Position numbers and translations under genes: made by a program
From: UBA6489 sp942490775
GTDB lineage: Bacteria > Patescibacteriota > Gracilibacteria > BD1-5 > UBA6164
Length of the DNA stretch: 64,000 nucleotides
Assembly (NCBI GenBank): GCA_942490775.1
Contig: CALNYL010000013.1
Coordinates: 1-64,000 of the forward strand
Direction of reading: 5' to 3'
Notes under the pieces: generated by a model
The model's input: only the letters and a program-made list of their open reading frames with translations
Databases searched by the model: none
What the model was told of the DNA's origin: nothing
Part shown: piece after piece, positions 21,764 to 32,810 of the stretch
How positions within the stretch are numbered: position 1 is the stretch's first letter
How the letters are laid out: each line of letters begins with the position of its first letter

Positions 21764-22027
21764 ATGATAAGTGATCAAATTATAGCAGTTAGCGAATTTA
21801 GAAAAAATCCTACAAAAGTTATAAACGAAGTAAGTAAATGAAAATCAAAATATATTTTTATTCACAATAAACCTAAAGCAGTTTTAGTTGATGTAGAATG
21901 GTTTGAGAAAATGAGTCAAGAATATGAAATCCCTACAGAAGATGATATAAAAGCTTTCAATAAAAGCTCTCATTGAGAAAATTGAGTTGAAGCATTTGAA
22001 TTCTTAGAGTCTCTAATGGAAAAATAA
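21764..22027 (+). CDS. Phd/YefM-family antitoxin
   Basis: 87 residues. The N-terminus IAVSEFRKNPTKVINEVSKG and IFIHNKPKAVLVDVEWFEKM fit the Phd/YefM DNA-binding dimer; the C-terminal acidic part would neutralise the toxin encoded one base downstream. Such antitoxins repress their own operon. Confidence 0.9.
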
Positions 22028-22028
22028 C

Positions 22029-22292
22029 ATGTATAAAATTATAATTGAAAAACCTGTAAAGAAATTCTTAATAAAACATAAATGAGAAATAATAATAAAT
22101 CAGTTTTATGATGCCATAAAGAAAATTAGATTTAATCCTAAGGATTCTACTTTAGATGTAAAAAAAATGTCTTGATTATGAGAATCTTATAGATTAAGGT
22201 TATGAAAGTATAGAATATTATATGAAGTTACCCAAAAGAAAATATCCATATCTTTTTTTAAAGCTGATTCTAGATGATGAGTTTATAAATAA
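22029..22292 (+). CDS. RelE/ParE-family toxin
   Basis: 87 residues, directly after the Phd-type antitoxin. KPVKKFLIKHKGE, LGESYRLRLGKYRILYEV and ISFFKADSRGGVYK match RelE/YafQ-like toxins, with the family R-x-R-x-G-x-Y-R-(I/V)-x-Y core. Likely a ribosome-dependent mRNA interferase, though ParE-type gyrase poisoning cannot be excluded. Confidence 0.93.
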
Positions 22293-22301
22293 AAAAACTT
22301 T

Positions 22302-23336
22302 ATGAAAAAAATAAACCAAATTATATTTCTGTTAATATTTTGCCTTTATTCTATTTGAATTATAGAAAATATAACATATGCTGAGCAAACACAAAAAGAA
22401 GTTTTAAAAAATGAAATTAAGCACTATCAATGAAAAATTGATCAAAATGTACTTGAAATAATAGATAACTTTTTTGAAGAAAATAAAGAAAATCAGAAAA
22501 TTATTAATAGTTTAAAGAATAAAATTATAGAAGTACAAATAGAATCTTTCTCATTATCAAGCGATAAAAAAGATATTGTAGAATATTTAAAAATTAAAGC
22601 AGATTTAACAATTCTAGAACTTACTAAAAAAATAGAAACAGAACAAATAAAAAAAGAACAGATAAAACAAAAAGAACAGACAGAAATAAAAATAGAAGAA
22701 ACAGAAACAAAAATAAAAGAAACAGAAAAAGAAGAAAAACAAAAAATACTAATAGTAAATAATAGTTTTCTAAATGTCAGAGAATGACCATCAACAAGTT
22801 ATAAAAAAATAGAAGAAGTTTATATATGAGATAAACTAATTTTACTAGAAGAAAAAGAAGGCTGGTGTAGAATAATAACACCTAAGTGAACTGAGGGGTG
22901 GATTTCAAAAATATATGTAATACCAGAAGAAATAAATGAATCAAATAATGAAGAAAGTAATAAAGAACTATGAGAAAAAGTCATACAAATAGCTAAAGAA
23001 TACATATGATATCCATATAAATATTGAGAAGAATCTCCCGAAAAATGATTTGATTGCTCAGGTTTTGTATACTATGTATTCAATAAAGCAGGTAAAAAAT
23101 TAGCTAGAACCAGTTCGAAAGAAATGGCAAAACAGTGAATTACTATAGATAAAAATAAACTAGAAAAATGAGATTTGTTGTTTTTTAAACCTTCATCAGA
23201 AAATATAAGTCATGTTTGAATATATATCTGAGACAATAAATACATTCATGCTACTCCTTCTAATTGAGTAAATATAGCTGAATTAGATCCTGAGTATTTT
23301 ACTTCTAAGTTTTTATTGGCTAAAAGGATAAATTAA
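22302..23336 (+). CDS. Exported SH3b plus NlpC/P60 peptidoglycan hydrolase
   Basis: 344 residues. Signal peptide at 1-28, a helical region to about 145 with a Lys/Glu-rich coiled coil, an SH3b domain (FLNVREGPSTSYKKIEEVYI to TEGWISKIYV), then an NlpC/P60 domain from about 220. Catalytic residues are Cys252 (GFDCSGFVYYVF), His304 (SHVGIYIG) and His316 (YIHATP). It should cut peptide stems in cell walls, its own during growth or those of a host or prey cell. The N-terminal helical module resembles that of the next gene. Confidence 0.92.
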
Positions 23337-23378
23337 AATTTATAAAAAATTATAAGTGTTTATTATTAATAATTTTAT

Positions 23379-24407
23379 ATGAAAAAATTAGTTGCATTTT
23401 TATTTTTATTGATACTTACTTTTAGTAATGTATTTGCTTTAGAAGAAACAGAAAAACCTGATAAAGAATTTTTAGAAAATCAGGTTATATATTATAAAGA
23501 AAAATTAGAAAAAGAATCATTAAAAAAATATATAAATATCATAGATATATTTTTTGAGAAAAATAAAGAAAATGAAATAAAATTACAAGACCTAAAAGAG
23601 AAAATTAAAAATTTGGAAAACAAGTATTCTTCTTTATCAAATGTTAAAGAAGATTCTCGGAATCTTTTAAAATACTTAGAATTTAAAACAGATTTAACTA
23701 TTTTAAATTTTACTGAATATAGAAATAAAATCTTTGATAGTATTTCAAATTTGAATGCTATAGAAAGTGATCGTAAAGTAAATTATAAAATAGAAGAATG
23801 AAATTTTAAAGCAGAATATATATCAAATGATTTTGATTGTTCAAAATGAGATAATATAAAAGTTGAGATTAATTGAGAAGAGTATATACTTCCTTGAGTT
23901 TTTGATCCTAAAGACACTATAAATGAAAATCGGAAAAATGAATCTGATAAATATTGGTGAATATGTGTAAAAGATTATCATGAAACATTTAGTCACTTTT
24001 ATGGATTTTCTCCCCAATGAACTTATTTAGCCTATTATATATCTAGTTTTGAGTGACCTTCAAAATTTGTTATAGTTGAAAGTAAAACTTGAAAAGAAGT
24101 TTATAGGGATATTGCAGTTTCTTTTGTTGAATGGGAAAAAAATGAAGACTTCATATTCTTAGGTTATTTTATAGATGCGATGTCTCCAGAGGAGAAATCA
24201 TGATTATATAAAATATATTTAAAGGATGATAAAATACCACCTAAAATGTTATTAGAATGATCTATAAATTCATGATATTCAGATTGAAAAAATATTTATG
24301 TTATTTTTAATGCTGGTTTTGATGATCGGATGAATTGAATTATAAGTAAAGCAAGAATAACTTTGGAAAATCCTAATAAAATTATTTTTTATATAAATGT
24401 AGATTAA
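23379..24407 (+). CDS. Secreted protein with helical N-terminal module, function unknown
   Basis: 342 residues. Signal peptide MKKLVAFLFLLILTFSNVFA. Residues 30-125 match the NlpC/P60 neighbour in arrangement: IDIFFEKNKENE, a coiled coil, then LLKYLEFKTDLTILNFTE against IVEYLKIKADLTILELTK. The C-terminal part is probably beta-rich (EYILPGVFDPKDTI, YLAYYISSFEGPSKF, SGYSDGKNIYVIFNAG). No family recognised; the shared module suggests a common partner or localisation. Confidence 0.75.
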
Positions 24408-24425
24408 TTTTTTAACCAAACACCT

Positions 24426-25415
24426 ATGACACAATACAAATGAAAAAAAATAATAACCTGAATGAAAGCAACAGGTTGATGAATGCACCTATGAAACTAC
24501 CTAGGATGAATGAATAACTTCCTAAAACTAGTAGAATGAAATGATGCCCATATATTTTTAGCAGACTTGCATTCACTAACAACAGTACATGATTCAGAAT
24601 ACCTAGAAAAAAATAAAAAAGAAATGGTACTAGACTACTTTGCATCAATCCCAGAAGATACCTTAGATAAAATAACAATATACGAACAATCAAAAATCAC
24701 TCATATAAATAATATAATGTGGGTACTCTGTAGTATGACCCCATACAGTCTAATGCTAAGAGCACATGCCTTCAAAGACTCTAAAAACAAAAATTCCGAA
24801 ATAAATATGGCAAGTTTTAATTACCCTATTTTAATGGCTGCTGATATATTAGCCTACGACTATGAAATAGTACCACTATGAAAAGATCAAATCCAACATT
24901 TAGAGTTTGCTAGAGACATAGCAGGAAATTTTAATAAAACTTATAAAACAGATTTATTTGTATTACCAAAAATACATGTAGAAGAAGAAGTTATGAGTAT
25001 ACCATGACTAGATGGTAGAAAAATGAGTAAGAGTTACAACAACGATATAAAAATGTTTGAAGACGAAAAAACTCTAAAAAAGAAGATAATGTCCATCCCC
25101 ACAAATGATACACCTCTGGAAAAGCCAAAGGAGTATAAAAATTGTAATGTATTTAACCTAATAAAACTATTTGCAACAAAAGAAAAACAAGAAGAAATAA
25201 AAGCCAAATACAAAGCCTGAGGATACGGTTACGGTCATGCAAAACTAGAACTCCTAGAAATACTAAAAAACTATTTTAAACCATTCAGAGAAAGAAGAGA
25301 ATATTTGCAGAAACATCCAGAAATTATAGAAAATAAATTAGCAGAAGGAAATAAAAAAGCAAATGAAATGGCAACTAAAAAGTATGAAGAAATGTTGAGA
25401 ATTGTAGGGTTGTAA
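24426..25415 (+). CDS. trpS: Tryptophanyl-tRNA synthetase
   Basis: Charges tRNA(Trp). 329 residues, normal for bacterial TrpRS. The class-I HIGH-like motif is GGMHLGNYLG, the signature KMSKS is at 199-203 (GLDGRKMSKSYNND), and FLADLHSLTT, SFNYPILMAADILAYD and PLGKDQIQHLEFARDIA are TrpRS landmarks. It lies 18 bp after the preceding gene and next to the trp biosynthetic set. Because UGA is glycine here, only UGG is tryptophan. Confidence 0.97.
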
Positions 25416-25484
25416 GAAGTTTAAAATTTCTACTTTTGCAGGATATAAAAATTATTCAGTTGCTTATTAAAAGGAAAAACTAAT

Positions 25485-25539
25485 ATTGTAGCCCTCTTCC
25501 TTTTGTATTAAAGGAAGAGATTCAGAAATGGATTATAAT
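25485..25539 (+). repeat. Palindromic repeat, family B
   Basis: TTGTAGCCCTCTTCCTTTTG, then AAAGGAAGAGATTCAGAAAT and GGATTATAA: the most complete example of the family's tail. Confidence 0.75.
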
Positions 25540-25540
25540 A

Positions 25541-25570
25541 AAAAAAGCTACAAATTTTGTAGCTTTTTTT
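25541..25570. terminator. Bidirectional intrinsic terminator between trpS and nhaD
   Basis: AAAAAAGCTACAAA and TTTTGTAGCTTTTTT form a strong stem with A and T tracts on the two sides, as expected between convergent genes. Confidence 0.8.
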
Positions 25571-25580
25571 ATATCTTATT

Positions 25581-26963
25581 TTAACTAGTCTTAATTTGAA
25601 TATAAAAGTGTAATATTTCAAACTGAATATACCGAACTAAAATAGAAGCAATATATCAAATAAGAACAGTCCGAAAATATTTCATATGAGCAGAAAAAGT
25701 ATAAACTCACTTCATCTTTCACATAACTCAAACTCAAGCAGCACTACCGAAACTAATTAAACTTCAACCAATTCAAGCAGTAAGAGTAATAAGTAACCAC
25801 TGATCAAGTCACATAGTTGGATCAGCCTTAACTACCGCACTCATAACGGGAACATTATCAACAATAGCAGAAATAAATCATACTCATATATTTCAACGAG
25901 TTTGTCATATATGTTCATATAAAACTGATATATATTCAAGGAATCATAAGAAATGAAGAGCTCAAACAGCCGATAAGATACCAAAGAAAAATAGCAAAGT
26001 ATCATTTTCTATAAGTTTTATACTAGCAAATACATCAAATGTAACTTTATACCTTCTTCTCTTTAAGAAATAAGCATATAATTTTAGGATAGATAATCAA
26101 AATAACATTCACCACATAGCAGGAAAATGAAAAAATTGATGAGACAATACAGAAACAACAATAGTTCATATTCATATACCTATAATAGCCTTAGAACCAA
26201 CTTTTAATTTAGGTTTCTTTTCCTTTTTTAAATCAAACTTAGGCTTTCACTTTGGTAAAAATCTAGAAAGCAAAAATCAGGTAACCAACCAACCAATAAT
26301 AGAAGCAGGAAATAAAGAGAAAAACTCTAAAAATTGTCATTTTTCAGCTGTCCAAACCATAAGAGTAGTTATATCACCAAAAGGACTCCAAGCTCATCAA
26401 GCATTTGCAGCAACCACAATACTTATAGCACAAGGAACTAAAAAACGCTTATTATCTTTATCTATGGTTAAAATTACAGTAGATAGAATAAGGGCAGTTG
26501 TTAGATTATCAGCAATAGGACTTAGAAAGAAAGCAATTGAACCAATAACCCAAAATAACTTTTTATAACTCCGTCACTTGGATACCAATTTATATTTCAA
26601 AACCTGAAAAACTCTTCTATCAACAAGAGTTTCAATAAAAGTCATAGCAACAAACAAAAAGAAATATATTTCTGATATCTCTAAAATTAATTCTGATAAT
26701 CATTCATTTAAAACATCTTTATCTAATCCATTAATAGCATAATAGAATCCAATTAACATAAAAAGAGAAGTTCACATAAACATAGCAGGTTTAGCCTTAT
26801 TTATATTATACTTCTCTTCTGTAGCAATAAAATAGTAACCAATAATGAAAATAATAACTGAAACTATTCAAACCCAAGTTCATGTGAGATTCCCAGTTAC
26901 ATGAGTAGCATTTACTACCGTATCAACAAGAGCCCCTGTAAGACTCCCAGTTGTTTCACCCAT
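25581..26963 (-). CDS. nhaD: NhaD-type sodium/proton antiporter
   Basis: 460-residue membrane protein of the ion transporter superfamily. NhaD signatures are present: SPIADNLTTALI (family SPFLDNLTTAI), NAGGAWSPFGDITTLMVW and, in the second half, SAIVDNVPVMSAV followed by TAGVGGSLISFGSAAG. Two inverted repeats of about six helices can be traced. Predicted to expel Na+ in exchange for H+. It is convergent with trpS and reads away from the ISNCY-type element. Confidence 0.92.
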
Positions 26964-27112
26964 ACAATTAAATTAAATAATAAAAGCATCTAAAAATAGA
27001 TGAGGAAAAAGCAGTATAATAGAAAACTATAAATAGTAAATTTTTTTATATAAATTAATAAATCTGTTAAATTATTTACGATATATAGAGATATCTTCAA
27101 AATATTTTTTAG

Positions 27113-28786
27113 CTTTTTTCTGAAAATAATATTTTCAGAAAAAAGATTCAAAATAGAATGTCGTAAGATTAAAAATATTCGTAAGACATAAATGCCTCTA
27201 GCAGCCTGTACTAAGAAAAACCGTTAAGAAAATTTAAATGAAACTCGTTAATAAGTGTAATTTAAATTTTTAGGTTTTTCGTCGTTTTTGCTCTGAAATT
27301 GCAATATCTAGTTTCTTTGTTTTTCTTATCTTAAATTTATTCATCCAAGGATGCTTTTTTCAAGTTCTTTCATAATAAGATTTTTTCTTGTGTTGACTTT
27401 TCTCTTTTTCCTCTTCTTTCTGAATTGTATCTATTTCTTCTAAATATTCAATTTCTTTTTTCATCTCAACAAAATCTCATTTATTAGCAGGGGCCATAGG
27501 TAATTTATATACTCTATTTCTTTTTTCTTCTAATTCCTTTGATAATAGATATTTTCAATTTTTTGAGAAATATATTTTTCAATCTAAATGTTCTTCTACT
27601 ATTATCAAATCTCACTTATATAATGTCCTCATCTCCATCCTTATTTCTATATAATTGATAATATTTATTATTAAAAGCAATTGTAAAATCATTTTTCAAC
27701 TTTCTTTTTGATTGTTTAGAAAATATCTGATTAATATGATTTTTTTCATCATTACTTAATTCTATATGTAAGTTTGATTTTCATTCTGGTTCTATACTAA
27801 ATTGTCTATTAAATTTAGGCAAAAATTCTATTTCTAAAAATTTATTTGCATCATCTATATTAGAAATATTTGCCTCTCTTAATTCTTTTACTAGTCGATC
27901 TTGAAGTGTAGAATTCATCCTTTCTACTCTTCATTTTCATTCTGCTGAATTTGCAAATATGAGTTGTATTCAAAGTATTTGACAAGCTTTTCAGAATTGT
28001 GTCGGAAGCTCTTTATCGTTTGTAGCATTTGGATGATTAATTTTATATGTTGCAAATTTATCTAAATATATTCATCTTGGTTTTCAATTTTTTTTAATAT
28101 AGTTTTTCCAGAAATTAAATGTAGGTTGATTCATTCTGATTTATCAAACTTAGCTGTGGCTATTCCTGTGGAATCATCTACTGCAAGAAGTAAGCAAAGC
28201 TCTTCTCATCAGTTTCTATTTTCAACCATTTATGATAACTTCAGTCATATTGTACCATTTCTCAATAATTTTCTCTTCTTTTTCTCTGAGTAAATTGTTT
28301 TGTTATTTTTCTTTTTTTACTTTACAGTCATTTTCTTATTATTTCATTTCTTAGAGTTGGCATACTATATTTTTATATTATGTTTTTCTGCTAGTTTCTC
28401 ACAAAAATGTGTTATATTATAATCAGAATATCTTTCTTCTCTTAGTTTTATTATTTCTTTATAGTTTGTTGGATCATGCTTATGATTTGATTGTTTTCAT
28501 CGAGATTTATGTATTAATCATTGTGGTCATTCTTTTATATATCTCTTTTTTATTATTCTTATTTGTCTTTTACTTTTTCTTAATAATTCTCTTGCTTTGT
28601 CGTTTGTGATTTCTTTGTTTAATTTTTATCTATTATATTTTTTATCTAATTCTTTTTGTCATTTGTAAATAGTTAGTCTAATTTTTTTGATTAAGTTTAT
28701 TTGTTACTTAATCTTTATCATATTTGACATTTCTATTTTTTACTAAAATGACATTTTAACTTTTTTTCTACATTTTCAGAAAAAAG
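27113..28786 (-). mobile_element. Decayed ISNCY (IS1202-like) insertion sequence
   Basis: A perfect 15-bp inverted repeat, CTTTTTTCTGAAAAT at 27113 and its complement ending at 28786, brackets a broken transposase gene. The left end is itself part of a longer perfect palindrome (27113-27145). A second inverted pair (AAAAACCGTTAAGAAAATTT near 27216 and its partner near 27262) lies inside the left end. About 1.67 kb; target duplication not determined. Confidence 0.75.
27270..28730 (-). pseudogene. ISNCY-family transposase pseudogene
   Basis: Conceptual translation recovers a DDE transposase in pieces: N-terminal HTH region (KARELLRKSKRQIRIIKK, LREERYSDYNITHFCEKLAE, TLRNEIIRKGL), a core with VQYDGSYHKW, LLAVDDSTGIATAKFD, YLDKFATYKINHPNATNDKE and GRVERMNSTLQDRLVKELRE, and a basic C-terminus. 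At least three frameshifts and several TAA/TAG codons interrupt it. One stop lies where relatives would have glycine (NR*KLNKEIT), consistent with a TGA-to-TAA change. The gene is dead. Confidence 0.82.
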
Positions 28787-28851
28787 AATTGCTATTTTTT
28801 AAAAAAAGGTTACAAGTATTAGATTATTTTTATTTTATAACTTTTTTGCTC

Positions 28852-30653
28852 ATGGAAATTTCAATAAGTAAGTTTTCTAAGTTTTTTAAGGATAGATTTA
28901 CACCTTTTACTAAATGGTTACCAGAATTAAAAAATAAAAATGTAATTAAAGCTGATATGATAGCTTGAATTACTTGAGCTATTATAGTTTTACCTCAATG
29001 AATTGCTTTTGCTACTATAGCATGATTACCACCTCAGTATTGATTATATACTGCAATGGTTACTCCAGTAATTGCTGCTATATTTTGATCATCAAGGCAT
29101 CTTATTTCTTGACCTACTACGGCAATATCTTTAGTAATATTTAAGACAATAAATAGTTTTTCTGAAGCTTGAAACTCAGATTTCATTTGAAGTCCAAAAT
29201 TTATTCAATTAGCATTAATTTTAACATTTTTAGCTTGAGTATATCAACTACTATTCTGACTATTAAAGCTCTGAAAAGTAGTTGATTTTGTTTCACATAC
29301 CGTAGTAATAGGTTTCACAGCATGAGCCGCAATATTAATAGTTACTAGTCAAATAAAAAGTGTTTTATGAGTATCAGTAGAAAGGTGAACAGAGTTTTTA
29401 GAAACTTGGAAAATTATATTTTCAAATGTACTGAATTTTGATATTTTTACTATAATAGTTTGAGTTTTTACTTTAGCAGTGGCCGTATTAATTAAAAAAT
29501 ACTTTAAAAAAATACCAAATCTCTTAGTGGCATTAGTCTTAGGTTCTCTATTGGCACACTTCTTAAGAGACTTTTCTCCATTAATAAAGCCAGTAGATGC
29601 AATCCCATGAAAACTACCATCTTTTTGAGTTCCAAACTTAACATATGATTGAATAAAAACATTAGCTTCAAGTGCTTTTGCAATAGCTATATTATGACTT
29701 ATAGAAGCTGTTTCTATAAGTAGAGCAGTAGCATCTAAATCACATCAAATGGTTAGTGCAAATCAGGAGTTTATAGGACAATGAATGTCTAATATAGTTT
29801 GAAGTTTCTTCTCTTCATATGCTTGAAGTTGATCATTCACTCGTTCTTGAGTAAACTACTCAGCATGAGCAAAGACTCCAATGTCAGCAATATTTGCTGC
29901 ATTATTTTTGATGATAATCATACTATTAATTGCTCCTATAACAAGCTATATATCAACACCAGCAATGGCATGAGTTATAATACTTGTATGATATAATCTT
30001 ATAGATTTTTCAAAGATAAAACATATTCTAAAAGTAAGTAAAACAGAAACAATAACTTTATTAGTTACATTCTTTTCTACCTTATTCCTTGAATTAGAAT
30101 TTGCTATATATATTTATGAATAATCGTATCTTTAGTAATATTTTTAAACAGAACATCTGTACCTAAAATCATTACTATGTACAGTTCCTTTGATAAAATA
30201 AAAGGTAAAAAAACTCTTATTTGATCACATAGATTAAATTCTGTTGAGATAAAGGAGATAGATTGTCCACAGTTAGAAGTTATAAGAGTTGATATGTCTA
30301 TATATTTTTGATCTTCTAACTATATACATGAGTTTTTAAATAATATTATTAATAACAAGAAAACAAAAAATATAATAATCCTTTGTTCAAGTGTTAATCT
30401 TATAGATATGACATGAATGGAAATGCTAGAAGAAGTTGCTGAAATATTAAAAGAAGACTGAGGATGATTATATTTCTTAGAATTAAAAACTCCTATAATG
30501 AAAAAATTAAAAAAAGCATGATTTATTAAAACTATTGGAAAAGATAATTTCTTTTCTGTAAAGAAAGATGCAATTAGTTTTGTTTATTCTAAATTAAACA
30601 GAGATGTTTGTAAAAATTGTAAGATAAAAGCATTTATTGAATGTAATAAATAG
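28852..30653 (+). CDS. SulP-family anion permease with STAS domain, one frameshift
   Basis: About 600 residues: an N-terminal membrane domain typical of SulP (VIKADMIAGITGAIIVLPQG, GLYTAMVTPVIAAIFGSSRH, GPTTAISLV, VASKSHQMVSANQEFIGQG) and a C-terminal STAS domain (VIRVDMSIYFGSSNYIHEFL, NLIDMTGMEMLEEVAEIL). Sulfate, bicarbonate or another anion is the likely substrate. The first frame ends at TAA 30121 in helix 12 (FAIYIYE*); the protein resumes in another frame at YLGIIVSLVIFLNRTSVPK, so one base has probably been lost near 30112 in a TA-rich run. STAS and membrane parts may otherwise be separate chains, but the break is inside a helix. Confidence 0.85.
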
Positions 30654-30675
30654 TTTTCCTATAACTCAGAAAGTT

Positions 30676-30703
30676 TTGACATAAAACTCAAATGGAATAT
30701 AAA
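30676..30703 (+). promoter_or_regulatory. Putative leuC promoter
   Basis: A consensus TTGACA, 16-bp spacer and TATAAA lie between the SulP stop and leuC. This is the best-matching promoter in the window. Confidence 0.55.
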
Positions 30704-30744
30704 ATAGATTAATAATTTATCAAAAAAAATTATTAATCTATTTT
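30701..30744 (+). terminator. Intrinsic terminator after sulP
   Basis: An 18-bp perfect stem, AAAATAGATTAATAATTT and its complement with an 8-nt loop, followed by TTTTTTAC. It overlaps the -10 box of the leuC promoter, so it should stop sulP transcripts rather than act on leuC mRNA. Confidence 0.75.
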
Positions 30745-30770
30745 TTACTTTTTTAAAGAAATAAAAAATT

Positions 30771-32162
30771 ATGAAAAAAAATATTATTGATAAAATTTGG
30801 GAAAAACATGTTGTAAAAAAATGAGACTGAGAACCAGACTTATTTTTTATAAACCTACATCTAATACATGAAGTTACCTCTCCACAAGCCTTTTCTATGC
30901 TAGAAGAAAAAAATATATGAGTATTTGATACAAGTAGAACATTTGCAACTATTGACCACTCTATACCTACAAAGAAAAAAAGAGATGACTATGCAGATGA
31001 AAGTGCAAGAAATCAAGTAGAAACTCTTATAAAAAATACAAAAAAATATTGAATAACACTATTTGATGATAAGTCTGGAAAACAGTGAATAGTCCATATC
31101 ATATGACCAGAAACCTGATTAACACAACCATGAAAAACAATAGTATGCTGAGACTCACACACCGCCACTCATTGAGCTTTTTGAGCATTGGCTTTTGGTA
31201 TTTGAACAACCCAAGTAGGTCATGTTCTAGCAAGTCAATGTTTACTACTAGACAAACCAAAAACTATGAAAGTAGATTTTACATGAACCCCAAGTAAATA
31301 TTTTTCATCTAAAGATGCAGTACTACTTCTGATACAACAAATAGGAATCCAATGATGAACAGGTTATGCAATGGAATTCTGTTGAGATTATATAAGAAAT
31401 ATGTCAATGGAATGAAGAATGACAATCTGTAATATGGCAATAGAATGTTGAGCAAAATCAGGTTTAGTAAGTCCAGATGAAACAACTTTTGAGTATCTAA
31501 AATGAAAAGAATATGTTCCAGAAAACACAGAAAAATCAATAAAACAATGGAAAGAAATAGCCTCTGATGAAAATGCCGAATATGATAAAGAAATAGTTAT
31601 AGATATAAATGAAGCCTTACCAGTAGTCACTTGGGGAACAAATCCTGAACAATCAGTTTCTATAAATGAAAAAATACCATGACCAGATGACTTTGAAGAC
31701 AAAGCAAAAGGCTTTGCCTGTAGAAAATCTCTTGATTATACAAAACTAATTCCATGAGAAAACATAGAATGAACAAAAATAGACTATGTATTTGTATGAA
31801 GCTGTACAAACTGAAGAATAGAAGACTTTAAAATCGTTGCTGATATACTAAAAGACAAAAAAATAAAAGACTGAGTAACCGCTTTTTTTGTACCATGAAG
31901 TCATGAAGTAAAAAATATGTGTGATAAATTAGGATATACAGAAATCTTTAAAAATGCAGGTGCCCAGTTCAGAGAACCATGATGTTCTATGTGCCTAAGT
32001 ATGAACTGAGATGCTGTTCCTGAATGAAAAAGATGCATATCTACCAGCAACAGAAACTTCGTATGAAGACAGTGAGAATGAAGCTACACCCACCTAGCTA
32101 GTCCACTTATGTGTGGGATAGCTTGTATAACAGGAGAAATAACAAATCCAGAGAATTATTAA
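30771..32162 (+). CDS. leuC: 3-isopropylmalate dehydratase large subunit
   Basis: With LeuD it isomerises 2- to 3-isopropylmalate in leucine synthesis, using a [4Fe-4S] cluster. 463 residues, full length. [40 protein letters not shown] and GEGSYTHLASPLMCGIA are LeuC landmarks; cluster ligands are Cys345 (VGSCTNGR), Cys405 and Cys408 (GCSMCLSMN). The bacterial LeuC-type sequence argues against homoaconitase, but related isomerases remain possible because leuA and leuB are not in the window. Confidence 0.95.
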
Positions 32163-32260
32163 CCTCACCACTGAATCTCCTCTCCTTATAGGAGAGGAGG
32201 GCTACAAATTGTAACCTCTTTCCCTAGAAAGGGTAAAGAATTCAAGATAGAGGTCAAACC
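32163..32260. repeat. Two family B repeats, head to head
   Basis: A minus-oriented copy (CTGAATCTCCTCTCC, AGGAGAGGAGGGCTACAAAT) is followed at once by a plus-oriented copy (TTGTAACCTCTTTCC, AGAAAGGGTAAAGAATTCA). The pair fills the leuC-leuD gap. Confidence 0.75.
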
Positions 32261-32294
32261 ATGTAAGAAAAAATATTAATCTAAAAAACTTTTT

Positions 32295-32810
32295 ATGAAA
32301 AAAATTGAAACAATAACATCAGAAATCATAGCACTACCATACAAAGACATAGACACAGACATGATAATTCCAGCAGAATACTTAAAAACCACAACCAAAA
32401 AGTGACTATGAAAATATGCTTTCATCAATATGAAAAAAGCATACAAAGACTTCCCAGAACTAAACAGGGAAGTAATAGTAGCATGAAAAAACTTCTGATG
32501 CTGAAGCTCCAGAGAACATGCACCATGGGCACTCTTAGATGCCTGAATAAAATCTATAATATCTTCAGAATTTGCAGACATTTTTAGACTAAATTCAGAA
32601 AAAAATGGTTTACTACTAGTTAGCTTAAAAGAAGAAGAAGTACAAGAAATAATGAATTATGACTCTAAAGTAGAAATAGATTTAAAATCTCAAACAGTAA
32701 GTTTATGAGATAAAAAATACAATTTTGAAATAAATAAATCTACAAAACAAAAGCTACTAGAATGATTAGATGACTTAGATTATATTTTGAAGTTTAAAAA
32801 AAAGAGATAG
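32295..32810 (+). CDS. leuD: 3-isopropylmalate dehydratase small subunit
   Basis: 171 residues, the swivel domain that completes the isomerase active site. DIDTDMIIPAEYLKT (family D.DTD.I.P...L), VAGKNFGCGSSREHAPWAL and FADIFRLNSEKNGLLLV are diagnostic. Several motif glycines, including both in FGCGSS, use TGA. It lies 132 bp after leuC, with only repeats between. Confidence 0.95.

Noticed and set aside
30701..30744. Leucine attenuator in front of leuC
   Set aside because: The stem overlaps the -10 box of the only good promoter, so a leuC transcript would lack most of its 5' arm, and no leader peptide with Leu codons is seen. It is better explained as the sulP terminator.
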